A stretch of DNA of 64,000 nucleotides from a virus: positions 1 to 64,000 of IMG/VR virus record IMGVR_UViG_3300025030_001449; one strand, 5' to 3'. Numbering within the stretch: the stretch's first letter is position 1; each line of letters begins with the position of its first letter. A program made the position numbers and the translations under genes. Shown here one piece after another: positions 15,718-24,448 of this stretch. A model generated the notes under the pieces. It was not told the DNA's origin, made no database searches, and saw only the letters and a program-made list of their open reading frames with translations.

Positions 15718-16821
15718 AATGGGTTTTAAACCTAAGAACGAATGCACTTGACAGTACAACATACTTGGTTTTTCAGGATGGTTTATAGTCATCCCCAACA
15801 ACGCTATATTTTTAGCTGCATTCACATCAGCATCAAACACAGAGTTGCAGTTATTACAAGTAAACTTTTTACCTTGTCTATTGCCTATATGCAGGCAATT
15901 ATGGCACGTTTTACTCGTATATTCAGGTGGCACAACAATCAACTTAATACCATTAAGCAAACATTTGTAGGTAAGAAAACTTCTCAATTGATTAAAGTTC
16001 CATTTTCCTATTTTGCTTCTAAACTTCTTGCCTTTTTTATTAGCAGAAAAACGAATGCCTTTAAGATTTTCAATAGCAATTCCTTTTCCTTCTTTTTTGG
16101 CAATAGAAACAATTTGCTTACTAATAGTGTGATTAATTATTGTAGCTGTAGTCCGTTCTTTTCCAGAAAGCCTTTTCAAAACACGCTTTGCGTTCTTCGT
16201 GCATTTGGATTGGAGCGAACTTCTAACTTTTTGTCTTTTTTCTCTATAATCTGTAAGTTTTTTAGAATTAAATTTTTTTCCATTGCTAAGCGTTGCAATT
16301 TCAAGAAGGCCCATATCAATACCGATAAAACTTTCAACATTTTTAATATCTTCTTCTGGAATTTCAACTGTTTGGAAAAGGTAAAACTTGCCTTTTTTAA
16401 ATACCAAATCTGCTTCGCCCTTTATGTAAGGAATATATTTTTGATTGTGGCAGACAAATGGAATTTTCAATCTGCCTCCGATAGCCCAAATAGAAACAAT
16501 GTTAGTTGGCTTGTAAGTAAGTATTCGGCTATCGTAAGAAATACCTCCAAGTGGTTTAAATTCTCTTTTAATTTTTTTGTCAAGTTTATAAGCATCAGCA
16601 ACCTTAGAAATACAACGGACAACCATTTGAGCAGAAAGATTAAAACTATTTTTTATTCTGTGATATGTTTCGTAATGCAATTTAAAATTATTGAAAATAT
16701 GCTTTCCCCAAGCAATTTCAGATATATCATCGCAAACAGAATTAGCTTCCTTCATAGTTTCAAGAAGCAAATTAGCCTGTTCATCAGTAGGCAAAAGTTT
16801 TATTTTCAATGTCAATTTCAT
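15706..16821 (-). CDS. tnpB: TnpB, RNA-guided RuvC nuclease (element A)
   Basis: 371 residues from ATG at 16821. RuvC motifs are intact: D169 in GIDMG, E251 in IENLKG and D332 in DADVNAAKN, with a CxxC...CxxC zinc ribbon just before the last Asp. TnpB is an RNA-guided DNA endonuclease that helps its transposon persist at the donor site. An upstream in-frame start at 16845 would add a hydrophobic FILIFIF stretch and is less likely. An ATTTATAT-like box lies just upstream. The long frame on the opposite strand here is its shadow. Confidence 0.85.
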   Translation of the reverse strand: MKLTLKIKLLPTDEQANLLLETMKEANSVCDDISEIAWGKHIFNNFKLHYETYHRIKNSFNLSAQMVVRCISKVADAYKLDKKIKREFKPLGGISYDSRILTYKPTNIVSIWAIGGRLKIPFVCHNQKYIPYIKGEADLVFKKGKFYLFQTVEIPEEDIKNVESFIGIDMGLLEIATLSNGKKFNSKKLTDYREKRQKVRSSLQSKCTKNAKRVLKRLSGKERTTATIINHTISKQIVSIAKKEGKGIAIENLKGIRFSANKKGKKFRSKIGKWNFNQLRSFLTYKCLLNGIKLIVVPPEYTSKTCHNCLHIGNRQGKKFTCNNCNSVFDADVNAAKNIALLGMTINHPEKPSMLYCQVHSFLGLKPIPSL

Positions 16822-16901
16822 AAATATAAATATCAAAATAAACAAAATAATTTCATATATTTAATAAATAATTTACTAATTAAAAGAGAACGGCAATTCC
16901 T

Positions 16902-16927
16902 CCCATTGGTCACGAAGTGCCAATGGG
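16902..16927 (-). other. Left-end hairpin of element A
   Basis: CCCATTGG pairs with CCAATGGG around an inner CAC-GAA-GTG with one bulged base: the type of subterminal hairpin bound by TnpA in IS200/IS605 elements. Confidence 0.65.
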
Positions 16928-17002
16928 TTTCCTTGCCTAAAGTAATATAAAAATTTTCAGTTATGGTAAGAATAAATGGGAATTAAATTAAGTTTTGGTC
17001 TC

Positions 17003-17030
17003 CTTTTTTAATAATATGACTATTTATATA
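17003..17030 (+). promoter_or_regulatory. Late-type promoter of the tail gene block
   Basis: CTTTTT at 17003 and ATTTATAT at 17022, 19 bases apart; the next start is at 17058. Confidence 0.6.
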
Positions 17031-17057
17031 ATAATCATAAATTAAAATTAAAAAACG

Positions 17058-17501
17058 ATGGGGAGACCAAAAAAATTAAAAATTAAACTTACCAGTGAAT
17101 CATTAACTGATTTATTACAAGAATCTTATTCTCAATTAGCAGAACAAAGAAATATTGCTTTAAGACAATATAATTCACAGACTAAAAACATTAAACAAAC
17201 ATCAGATATTGCATTGGTTGGGAAAACTAATGCTGAATTATTAAAAATAATTGATAGTTCAATTGAGAAAAAAATAAGTATAGCCAGATTATTAAAAGAT
17301 ATTGTTTATAGGGAAAATAATGATAATCGGGGTAATGATGGAGAACTTTCTGTGGAGGAAAGAAAATTAGTATTTGAAGCAATAAATAGGGAAGGTTCAA
17401 ATGTATTGAAAGAAAAATTGGAAAAATCAAAGGTTGAGTTAGATTATGGCAATTTATCTGATGATACAAAATCTTCAGATAGTTCAGAAGATTTAGAATA
17501 G
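17058..17501 (+). CDS. Unknown helical protein, first gene of a tail block
   Basis: 147 residues. A basic start (MGRPKKLKIKL) is followed by helical segments (LLQESYSQLAEQRNIALRQY, LLKIIDSSIEKKISIARLL) and an acidic, Ser-rich tail. The helical, oligomer-like composition would fit a tail chaperone, a scaffold or a small terminase subunit, but nothing decides between them. Its stop TAG shares its G with the GTG start of the next gene. Confidence 0.5.
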   Translation: MGRPKKLKIKLTSESLTDLLQESYSQLAEQRNIALRQYNSQTKNIKQTSDIALVGKTNAELLKIIDSSIEKKISIARLLKDIVYRENNDNRGNDGELSVEERKLVFEAINREGSNVLKEKLEKSKVELDYGNLSDDTKSSDSSEDLE

Positions 17502-18874
17502 TGGCACTAAAAGGAAAAGATAAGGTTGACATAATAAGGAATCAAATACGTGCATATAAAAGCATGCAAACAGTTCCTGAATTAAAAAAATTAAAAAGAC
17601 CAGAGAAAGGCGCAGTTTCTTTTTTATTATCACTTTTAATTGAACTTGTTGGACCAGAAGTTATAAAACAAATTATTATTTCTTTCTTAACAAAAAATCT
17701 TATAAAAGGAGAAAATTCTATTAAAAATTCATTAAAAAATTTATTAGTATCAGACAATTCTTCCAAAGGGTCCAATATTCCTAATGAAATAAAAAATGGA
17801 TTTAAAATTCCTTTAAATAAATTGGATAAATGTGGGGCAGTATTAAAAACTGACCCAAATACAAAAGAAGGAAAAGATATGATAATTCCTGGTAGCATGG
17901 ATGATCATTTACAAAAATCCATTAATAATACCTTAAATAGTTTTAGTTTTAGTAATTATAAAAGTGTTTTGGAAACACAATATAATAATAGTGATGATAC
18001 CATATCACTAAAATCACACACATCTCAAAATAATAATTCCTTTTCTTTATTTTTAGTAAATTATATTGATTCGATGAATATAATTAATTCAAAACCACTT
18101 ATTAAAACAGTTATTGATTTTATGTTTGGGAATTTAACACCCTTAAAATATTCAATAGAATGTTTAATTGAAAAATTAAAAACTGATAAAATACTTGAAA
18201 AAATAAAGGATGATGTAAGTGAAGATGATGTTGTGTTATTTGATTTTACAAATAAAGAATTAAATGATATTGAAAAAGAAGCAGAACAATTAATTAAAGG
18301 AAATAAGAAAATTGATCTGGGGTGTGGATTTATGGAAATGAATTTTGATATTGATGAAATAAATAATATTATTGATGGGTTAGAGAACATTGGGGAATCC
18401 TCAATTCAACAAGTTACAAATGTTGTTGATAATATGGAAAATCATGTTGCTTCAAATAATCTAACAACTGTTCAGCAAAAAGAAAATCAATCAACTGTTA
18501 AAAATGGGTTTGCGAGAGGATTTTTAGAAATAATTGAACTTTATTTAATAAGACAGGCTATATTGGGTCCACAAATGCAGATGTTATTTATGTTAATTGA
18601 TGTATTTAAAGGAAATTTAGATATTGTCGGGGGAGAACTACAAGATAGTTCAGAAAGTCTAACACAGGACTTAAAAAACAGGAAATCTTTGATTAAAAAC
18701 TTAACAAAACAAACTAAAAGTATTATAACCCAGGCAATTTTTGAAAAATTTACAACAGAGTGTAATAAATTGAAAAGTAGTATTATTCCAAAATATGCAA
18801 AAGATGTATTTGGAATTTATGGAAAACAAATGGCTGGGTTGATAGGAATTAGGGACCAGGGGGTAATAGGTTAA
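17501..18874 (+). CDS. Large unknown virion-block protein
   Basis: 457 residues with a GTG start overlapping the previous stop by one base. It has two hydrophobic helical regions (AVSFLLSLLIELVGPEVIKQIIISFL near 40-65, and IIELYLIRQAILGPQMQMLFMLI near 350) and an Asn-rich middle. This suits a tail or baseplate component that may contact membrane, or a tape-measure-like part, though it is short for the latter. Position between a late promoter and the gp5-like hub supports a tail role. Confidence 0.5.
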   Translation: MALKGKDKVDIIRNQIRAYKSMQTVPELKKLKRPEKGAVSFLLSLLIELVGPEVIKQIIISFLTKNLIKGENSIKNSLKNLLVSDNSSKGSNIPNEIKNGFKIPLNKLDKCGAVLKTDPNTKEGKDMIIPGSMDDHLQKSINNTLNSFSFSNYKSVLETQYNNSDDTISLKSHTSQNNNSFSLFLVNYIDSMNIINSKPLIKTVIDFMFGNLTPLKYSIECLIEKLKTDKILEKIKDDVSEDDVVLFDFTNKELNDIEKEAEQLIKGNKKIDLGCGFMEMNFDIDEINNIIDGLENIGESSIQQVTNVVDNMENHVASNNLTTVQQKENQSTVKNGFARGFLEIIELYLIRQAILGPQMQMLFMLIDVFKGNLDIVGGELQDSSESLTQDLKNRKSLIKNLTKQTKSIITQAIFEKFTTECNKLKSSIIPKYAKDVFGIYGKQMAGLIGIRDQGVIG

Positions 18875-18913
18875 AATTTTGTTTTTAAAATATTTATATA
18901 AAAAAATAATATT

Positions 18914-19300
18914 ATGGCAAAAATAGATTTTTGTAGTTTTGAATCGGTTCTTGAGGGTGTAAAAAGATGTTTGTTAATTCCACGACCAAAAGTCCCTCGA
19001 ATACCATCTTTTTTGGTATTATTGGCTAAAGCCAGACCTGGGCTTAGCAGTTCAAAAATAACAGCAGGTATTTTATCAAGACGAAGTGAGGCAGGAATAA
19101 ATCCATTAAGTCCTGAAATGGAAAAATTAATTAGAATAATTGTAGAAGAAATAGTGGAGGGAATAACTCAAGATGCTAGAATGACAATTGCAATAAATCC
19201 AGGAATTCCAGTAACTGCCGGAGGTGCAAATGCTGCCGGCCCGGTGATTTGTCAGGGCAGCACTACTGCACCCGGTTCGGGAACTGGTGTTATCCAATAA
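18914..19300 (+). CDS. Small virion-block protein with Gly/Ala-rich tail
   Basis: 128 residues. A helical N-terminal part (FESVLEGVKRCLLIPRPKVPRIPSF) leads to a C-terminal segment rich in Gly, Ala, Pro and Thr (PVTAGGANAAGPVICQGSTT). The DNA of this tail is clearly richer in G+C than its surroundings, so it may be a recent addition or under amino-acid-driven selection. An ATTTATAT box lies 20 bases upstream. Function unknown, likely structural. Confidence 0.5.
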   Translation: MAKIDFCSFESVLEGVKRCLLIPRPKVPRIPSFLVLLAKARPGLSSSKITAGILSRRSEAGINPLSPEMEKLIRIIVEEIVEGITQDARMTIAINPGIPVTAGGANAAGPVICQGSTTAPGSGTGVIQ

Positions 19301-19313
19301 AATAAAATTTAAC

Positions 19314-19493
19314 ATGATTAAACAAATTGATAAACTAACAAATAATGAACTTTTAAGAAAAATTCAGGATTTAACTGAAAAACATGAAAGATTAAAATCT
19401 GAAATAATTATTAAATGTGGAGAAGTGGATATGTGTGAAATTGAATATAATAAATTAATGGAACATCTTGGTAAGAGAATGGGCAAAAAATAA
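19314..19493 (+). CDS. Short coiled-coil protein
   Basis: 59 residues from ATG at 19314; a GTG at 19287 would start inside the previous gene. Heptad-like Leu/Ile/Glu/Lys spacing (IDKLTNNELLRKIQDLTEKHERL) predicts a coiled coil. Located immediately before the hub gene, it could be an assembly factor; no family is recognised. Confidence 0.5.
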   Translation: MIKQIDKLTNNELLRKIQDLTEKHERLKSEIIIKCGEVDMCEIEYNKLMEHLGKRMGKK

Positions 19494-19500
19494 TTAAAAA

Positions 19501-20430
19501 ATGGCAGGACTTTTTCCTAAAGTAATAAATGACAATAGAACATCAATAAATGGAACTGACAATACCATATATATTGGTAGAGTTGTTTCATTATCCAATG
19601 ATATTTTTGATGATTATAGAATTAAAGTTAGATTAAAAGGTATTGATGATAAAACATCAGACAAAGATTTGGTATTATGTGATCCCTTTCTTCCAAAACA
19701 TTTAAAGATTATTCCAAAAGTGGGGGAGTGGGTTAAAATATTATTTTGGAATACTTCTAATAAATCTCAACATAGAGAATGGTGTGGCCCAATTATATCA
19801 CAACCACAAAAATTAAAAAAAGATTCAGAATCACCATTTTCAACACAGACATTATCTATTTTATCCCCGGAAACATCAAAAGAGGTTTTGGCAGACGCAA
19901 GGGGGGTTTATCCAGAAAAAGATGATATCGCATTACAGGGAAGAGATAATACCGATATAATACAAAGAGAAAGAGAAATAGTACTGAGAAGTGGAAAACA
20001 TAAGATTGACGATAATTTGAAATTAAATAAGGATAACCCATCATTTGTTCATCAAAAAATATCAGATGATGGCAAAGTATCAAATACCAATATTATTGCA
20101 AATAAAATTAATTTAATAACACATGATGGTTCCCCCACATTCAGGGGAATGATAAAAGATAAAAATTCAGATGATATTATTGAAATGTTTTCTGGTAAAA
20201 TATCAGATAAAATTCAAAAACAAATAAATGAAAATAGTCATTCTGTTATCTATGGAGATAAAATGGTAGAATTTATTGAATTAATAAAGAAATTCTTATC
20301 AGAGCACAGTCACAGTTATGCGGGCGGGCCCACAAACGAAACTTCACCTGGCTGGGATACTTTACAAAAAATATTAAAATTTGATTTAAATGAAGGTTCA
20401 TTTAGATCAAAAAATGTTAAAATAAATTAA
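19501..20430 (+). CDS. Baseplate hub / central spike protein, gp5 OB-fold type
   Basis: 309 residues. Residues 20-110 form the gp5/VgrG-type OB fold: YIGRVVSLSNDIFDDYRIKVRL, then a long loop, then IPKVGEWVKILFWN and REWCGPIISQP. The C-terminal end has SEHSHSYAGGPTNE, a histidine-containing cap typical of phage spike/hub proteins. It is expected at the tip of the tail tube. No lysozyme domain like that of T4 gp5 is present, so cell-wall digestion must come from another protein. Confidence 0.75.
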   Translation: MAGLFPKVINDNRTSINGTDNTIYIGRVVSLSNDIFDDYRIKVRLKGIDDKTSDKDLVLCDPFLPKHLKIIPKVGEWVKILFWNTSNKSQHREWCGPIISQPQKLKKDSESPFSTQTLSILSPETSKEVLADARGVYPEKDDIALQGRDNTDIIQREREIVLRSGKHKIDDNLKLNKDNPSFVHQKISDDGKVSNTNIIANKINLITHDGSPTFRGMIKDKNSDDIIEMFSGKISDKIQKQINENSHSVIYGDKMVEFIELIKKFLSEHSHSYAGGPTNETSPGWDTLQKILKFDLNEGSFRSKNVKIN

Positions 20431-20441
20431 AAAAGATATAA

Positions 20442-20469
20442 CTTTTTATTATAAAGTGATATTTATATA
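20442..20469 (+). promoter_or_regulatory. Late-type promoter
   Basis: CTTTTT at 20442 and ATTTATAT at 20461, 19 bases apart, upstream of the tagged gene at 20486. Confidence 0.6.
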
Positions 20470-20485
20470 AAAAAAATAATTCCAA

Positions 20486-20815
20486 ATGAAAATAATAAAA
20501 GTTAAAGAATCTCAACTAAAAATGATAGTTGAAAGTATAATTAAAGAAAAAAGTGAAAACTTGAAAGAGGGAATGAATCCTGGTACAGGAATAGAAGGCT
20601 TTGTACAACAAGAAGAATTTCCTAAAAGAGAATTGAAAAGAAAAGAAACTGGTTTTAGAAAAAGAGAATTTGATCCATATCCAAAGGAAAGTCAGATCCT
20701 TTCGATATTTGGGCCATATGCTGACGATGTACCACCACAAATTTTACAATTTATGCGAAAGAATCCAAAATATGTTGCAGAAAAATTAAGAATGATCTAC
20801 GGTAAAAAATATTAA
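20486..20815 (+). CDS. Unknown protein with N-terminal ESQ-type tag
   Basis: 109 residues. It starts MKIIKVKESQLKMIVESIIK, a divergent copy of the shared N-terminal peptide, followed by a polar linker and a basic, Pro/Arg-rich body (EFPKRELKRKETGFRKREFD). It ends with a small helix (ILQFMRKNPKYVAEKLRMIYG). It has its own late-type promoter. If the peptide is a head-targeting signal, the basic remainder would suit a DNA-binding internal protein; both points are inference. Confidence 0.55.
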   Translation: MKIIKVKESQLKMIVESIIKEKSENLKEGMNPGTGIEGFVQQEEFPKRELKRKETGFRKREFDPYPKESQILSIFGPYADDVPPQILQFMRKNPKYVAEKLRMIYGKKY

Positions 20816-20890
20816 ATAATTTTTTTATTTATTAATTAATTCCTTTAATTTTATTGGTTTATTATTCCAGTCAATTTATTTTTTTCTTTC
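20816..20890. other. Convergent intergenic region
   Basis: The plus-strand block ends and the minus-strand block begins here. It is A/T-rich, and no clear terminator stem could be drawn. Confidence 0.5.
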
Positions 20891-21316
20891 TCACATCTTA
20901 CATCTTACATATTCAACAGAGCCACAAACATTTTCAAATATTATATTATCAATATTATATTCTTTTAATTTAGGATTAATAATTTCAATTAAATATCTAT
21001 CAAGTTTTTTATTAAATAATGTAATTGATTTTCTAATTTCTTTTCTTAGTCCTTCATTATTTATTTTTCCAGAAAACAATTTGATTATTTCTTCCTTTTG
21101 TAATTCCAAATATCTTGACACAAAATATCTTCTATCAAATATAATGGTTTCATTTCTAATTGTAAATGGTTCTGTTGGATTATTATCACATATTTCTGTA
21201 AACCATTTATTCTTTCTTATAAAATTATTTAATTCTTGAGAACAAAATATTCTATCATGTTCTTTTAAAACATTATATCCCATATTTTTTATTAGTTGAT
21301 TAATAATATCGCTCAT
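20891..21316 (-). CDS. Unknown helical protein
   Basis: 141 residues, starting with a 4-base overlap (ATGA type) on the previous minus-strand gene, so it is translationally coupled to it. It is mostly helical with charged surfaces (FDRRYFVSRYLELQKEEIIKLF). No motif was recognised. The coupling suggests it works with the terminase-like protein encoded upstream. Confidence 0.5.
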   Translation of the reverse strand: MSDIINQLIKNMGYNVLKEHDRIFCSQELNNFIRKNKWFTEICDNNPTEPFTIRNETIIFDRRYFVSRYLELQKEEIIKLFSGKINNEGLRKEIRKSITLFNKKLDRYLIEIINPKLKEYNIDNIIFENVCGSVEYVRCKM

Positions 21317-21930
21317 TTATTTATTACATCTACAATATTAACATAATAATTATTTTTAGATTTCGTATAAAATTTATAAAATTTATTATTAGTTTTCATT
21401 AAAATGGAATGTTCCATAATAATTTTTGGTTTTATCCCAAAGTCCCATAATTGTAATAAATCATCAAATATTTTTTCTAATTCTTTATCATCCAACCCAT
21501 CCATATCCGATAAATAAATTAAATCTGGTTTAAATCCACTAATATGTGTCGGATATTCAGATATTCTGGAACCATTTATTAATTTCAATTCGTTTGCGTT
21601 ACTTTTAATTATGTTAACATGAAGTATTCTTTCAATAAAATCTTTTATTGTACCTATTGTACTACCATACCAATAACCACCCCTATATAATACATTCAAA
21701 TTTGAGTTATTCTGTAAATATTCACAAATGAAAAGACAAATTGTTGTTGTACTTCTAACTATTCTATTCTTTAAAATAACAGAGATATGTTTATCACAAA
21801 ATGATTCAATCATTTTTTTCTGATTATCATTTAAAATAATTTTATTTTTTTGAGATTGTTTATAATTGAATCTTAGTAAGTAATAATTATTTTCTATATT
21901 GTTTATATATTTGTCTGATAATAAACTCAT
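21313..21930 (-). CDS. Terminase-like ATPase domain, apparently degenerate
   Basis: 205 residues. Its order resembles the ATPase half of phage large terminases: LNDNQKKMIESF, then LKNRIVRSTTTICLFICEYL in place of the usual K-x-R-Q-x-G-x-T-T adenine/Walker region, then KLINGSRI, and DLIYLSDMDGL where Walker B plus catalytic Glu (DEA) should be. The Walker A glycine and catalytic Glu are not recognisable, and the nuclease domain is absent. It may be an inactive paralogue or a divergent helper. The true terminase would lie outside this window. Confidence 0.4.
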   Translation of the reverse strand: MSLLSDKYINNIENNYYLLRFNYKQSQKNKIILNDNQKKMIESFCDKHISVILKNRIVRSTTTICLFICEYLQNNSNLNVLYRGGYWYGSTIGTIKDFIERILHVNIIKSNANELKLINGSRISEYPTHISGFKPDLIYLSDMDGLDDKELEKIFDDLLQLWDFGIKPKIIMEHSILMKTNNKFYKFYTKSKNNYYVNIVDVINK

Positions 21931-21941
21931 TTGATTATGAT

Positions 21942-22613
21942 TTATAAATTATAGTTTACCTTACATTTTGTTTTCTGAAAAACTAAAAAATAACAATGAA
22001 ATTTTCTGGCATGTTGTTGATTTTTATGATTTGGGCTAGACATCCTTGATTTTGCCAATAAAACAAACATGTCTTTTGGATAATATCCAATCTCTATTGC
22101 TTTCTTCATTATTAAATAATGAGAAAAATAATTAATACCACCACTTACAGTATCTTGACATTTAAATATTAAAATCCCATTATCGTTTAATATTCTATAA
22201 AATTCTTTCATTGAATCTTCATAAAATTTCCATAGTTCTGGCATAGAAAAAAAAGAAGAAAATCTTTTATGCATCAAATTACTCCCAGGTTTACTATTTT
22301 TTAAAGACGGGCCGATAGAACAAAGAAATGGCGGGTCAAAAATTAGTGAATTAATACTATCATTATTCAAAGGTAAATTTTTACAATCACATTTTATAAC
22401 ATCTTCTCTTTGGGGTTCAATATCAAATTTATATTTTGGCTCTTTTACTTTTCCGTTCTTATAAAATACTCCTTTTGAAAAACAAGGATCGCAATCAATT
22501 TCTCCAGATGGAATGTGAAGTTTAATAATATTATTAATTATATCTTGTTGACTAAAATTAATTGACTTTATAACGTCCTTACTATGAACTTTATTTAATT
22601 CTAATGTTTCCAT
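21942..22613 (-). CDS. DNA methyltransferase with DPPF motif
   Basis: 223 residues. DPPF at 93-96 is the catalytic motif of N6-adenine/N4-cytosine methylases; FYRILNDNGILIFKCQD is the following strand and HARKFHCYFLVF the C-terminal segment common in phage methylases. The glycine-rich SAM motif is not obvious and may be CDPCFSKGVF near residue 41. It would modify phage DNA against restriction. Just upstream lies TnpB element B. Confidence 0.7.
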   Translation of the reverse strand: METLELNKVHSKDVIKSINFSQQDIINNIIKLHIPSGEIDCDPCFSKGVFYKNGKVKEPKYKFDIEPQREDVIKCDCKNLPLNNDSINSLIFDPPFLCSIGPSLKNSKPGSNLMHKRFSSFFSMPELWKFYEDSMKEFYRILNDNGILIFKCQDTVSGGINYFSHYLIMKKAIEIGYYPKDMFVLLAKSRMSSPNHKNQQHARKFHCYFLVFQKTKCKVNYNL

Positions 22614-22669
22614 AATTTTATTTAAAATTTTTATAATATCTTTTTGTATTTATACATATTTATATATAA

Positions 22670-23848
22670 ATGCTAAAGGGTTTTAAATACAGAATTTTGC
22701 CAACAAAGGAACAATCCATTTTGTTAAATAAGCATATTGGATCAAGTCGTTTTGTTTTTAATTTAGCCTTAGAAACTAAGCAAATGGCATACGCTGGCAG
22801 TAAAGTAAATTTATCCTGTTTTGACCTTGTGAAACAATTACCTGATTTGAAAAAAGAATGTGAATGGTTAAAAGAAGTTAATAGCCAGTCCTTACAACAA
22901 TCAATAACTAATTTAGATATGGCATACATAGCCTTCTTCAAAGGGCAAAATGGTTTTCCTACATTCAAAAAAAAATCAAATGGTGGTAGTTTCAATATTC
23001 CACAAAATGTATTGGTTGAAAATAATAAATTAATTATTCCTAAATTCAAAAAAGGAATTAATATTGTTTTGCATCGACCAATTAAAGGAACTATCAGACA
23101 AGCTATAATAAGTAAAACGCCAACAGGTAAATATTTTGCATCTATACTTTGTAAAACATGTGAAGTAATTAAGCCAAAAGCAATAATTAAAGAAAATACA
23201 ACCATTGGTATTGATTTGGGAATAAAAACCTTTTTAGTTGCCTCTGATGGACAGGAAATTGATAATCCTAAATTTCTTCGTAAAGCAATGGCAAGATTAA
23301 AATATGTACAATCCAAATACTCTAAACACAAAGGAAAAAGAACTAAACATCGGTTGGCTATTTTACACGAGAAAGTTGTTAACCAACGTAAAGATTTTCT
23401 ACACAAAATTTCAAGCAAACTAATCAAGAACCACGATAGTTTGGCAATAGAAGATTTATCAGTTTCTAACATGGTAAAAAACCACAAACTTGCACAAGCA
23501 ATTAATGATACTGGCTGGTCAACTTTTGTTACTATGTTAGAATACAAAGCAGAATGGTATGGCAAAAACATTCTTAAAATTGGCAGATTTGAACCATCAA
23601 GCAAGACTTGCTCATGTTGCGGATATATAAACAAAGAATTAACCCTATCAGACAGGGAATGGATATGTCCTAATTGCGGTGCAGTTCTTTCAAGAGATAA
23701 AAATGGTGCCATAAATATTAAATCATTTGCCATTAAAAATTATTTGTCTGTGGAATGCAGACTTAAAAATTGTAACGAATTGCCCCGTATTAATAAGGGA
23801 GTGATGACTTACGAAGCCCAACCCATCGCCTTTGGCGTGGATGGGTAG
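22670..23848 (+). CDS. tnpB: TnpB, RNA-guided RuvC nuclease (element B)
   Basis: 392 residues. The RuvC residues are D182 in GIDLGI, E261 in IEDLSVSNM and D343 in RDKNGAINI, with a zinc ribbon at C314, C317, C333 and C336. An N-terminal helix-turn-helix region (KYRILPTKEQ) is typical of TnpB. All catalytic residues are present, so it should be active. It differs strongly in sequence from the TnpB of element A, although the element ends match. Its stop codon lies in the right-end hairpin. The long opposite-strand frame is a shadow. Confidence 0.9.
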   Translation: MLKGFKYRILPTKEQSILLNKHIGSSRFVFNLALETKQMAYAGSKVNLSCFDLVKQLPDLKKECEWLKEVNSQSLQQSITNLDMAYIAFFKGQNGFPTFKKKSNGGSFNIPQNVLVENNKLIIPKFKKGINIVLHRPIKGTIRQAIISKTPTGKYFASILCKTCEVIKPKAIIKENTTIGIDLGIKTFLVASDGQEIDNPKFLRKAMARLKYVQSKYSKHKGKRTKHRLAILHEKVVNQRKDFLHKISSKLIKNHDSLAIEDLSVSNMVKNHKLAQAINDTGWSTFVTMLEYKAEWYGKNILKIGRFEPSSKTCSCCGYINKELTLSDREWICPNCGAVLSRDKNGAINIKSFAIKNYLSVECRLKNCNELPRINKGVMTYEAQPIAFGVDG

Positions 23849-23850
23849 TT
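23823..23850 (+). ncRNA. Right-end hairpin / omegaRNA 3' end of element B
   Basis: CCATC-GCC-TTT-GGC-GTGGATGGG followed by TAGTT. The GCC/GGC stem replaces GCT/AGC of element A, a compensatory change that supports a conserved hairpin. The guide would be the sequence just to the right. Confidence 0.5.
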
Positions 23851-24448
23851 CACAATATCTTTCCATCATTGATTGCCCCATGTTTTGTGCAGGATAATCA
23901 AAATGAAATGGTTTACCTTTTAATTGAGAATAATAATTTGATATTTTCATTGGATGAAATTCCCCCAAATCTTCAGTTTTTCCATCATTATAAAATATAT
24001 GAATGTCTCCATTTGTATCTGGTCCAGAATAAATTATGGAATCTTGATTATATTTGTCCATTAATTTTTTAATTAATTTTAAAGTTATATTAGAAACAAA
24101 TAATGAAGGTTCACTTCTCCATATTATTTTATCTTCTGGACAATCATCAAGATTATTGACATTTATTTCACATTCTTTCCATTTACCAATTAATCTAATA
24201 AAACCAAGTTTATTTGATCTTAAATCGTGCTTTAATTTTTCAAAATTATCCTTATTTTTATCTGGTAATAATTCTTCTTTCCAAGATGTTAATATAGAAA
24301 ATGAAGTATGTTTACTTTCTTTATAATGTTGATAAACTCTATTTAAAGATGATTCATTTAATTTCTCTAAATTATTTTCATTTCTATATTTTATAATATC
24401 TTGATATGAATGTTTTTCTTTATTTATCAAATAAACATCTAAGCTCAT
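23851..24448 (-). pseudogene. DUF3293-like protein gene truncated by element B
   Basis: The native part encodes about 199 residues and then reads into the element, adding a foreign tail to a stop at 23723. The segment GFIRLIGKWKE, a Ser-Leu-Phe-Val stretch, and DKYNQDSIIYSGPDTNGD recall the DUF3293 family of small bacterial and phage proteins (tentative). Only the last dozen or so residues appear lost, so a mostly complete protein may still be made. It has a host-type promoter, indicating early expression. Confidence 0.55.

Larger units (their letters stand above)
15691..16941 (-). mobile_element. IS200/IS605-type element A (tnpB only)
   Basis: A minus-strand element of about 1.25 kb. The left end (right side here) has the hairpin at 16902-16927, and the right end has the hairpin at 15691-15717. 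GTAA at 16942, i.e. TTAC on the element strand, directly flanks the left end, as in TTAC-targeting IS608 relatives. No tnpA transposase gene is present, so it is non-autonomous or domesticated. It sits between the sigma factor stop and the next promoter. Confidence 0.7.
22670..23850 (+). mobile_element. IS200/IS605-type element B (tnpB only)
   Basis: A plus-strand tnpB in a minus-strand region, ending in the same type of right-end hairpin as element A. The left boundary is unclear because no hairpin was found before the ATG. No tnpA is present. It interrupts the 3' end of the minus-strand gene at 23851-24448. Joining the flanks directly gives a frame that continues about 14 residues to a stop, which fits a simple insertion. 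Confidence 0.65.

Noticed and set aside
15742-16950. A 402-codon open frame on the plus strand
   Set aside because: It is the exact shadow of the minus-strand tnpB gene, has no family features and is Phe/Ser/Asn-rich as expected from antisense reading.
22660-23733. A 357-codon open frame on the minus strand
   Set aside because: Shadow of the plus-strand tnpB of element B; the catalytic motifs are all on the other strand.
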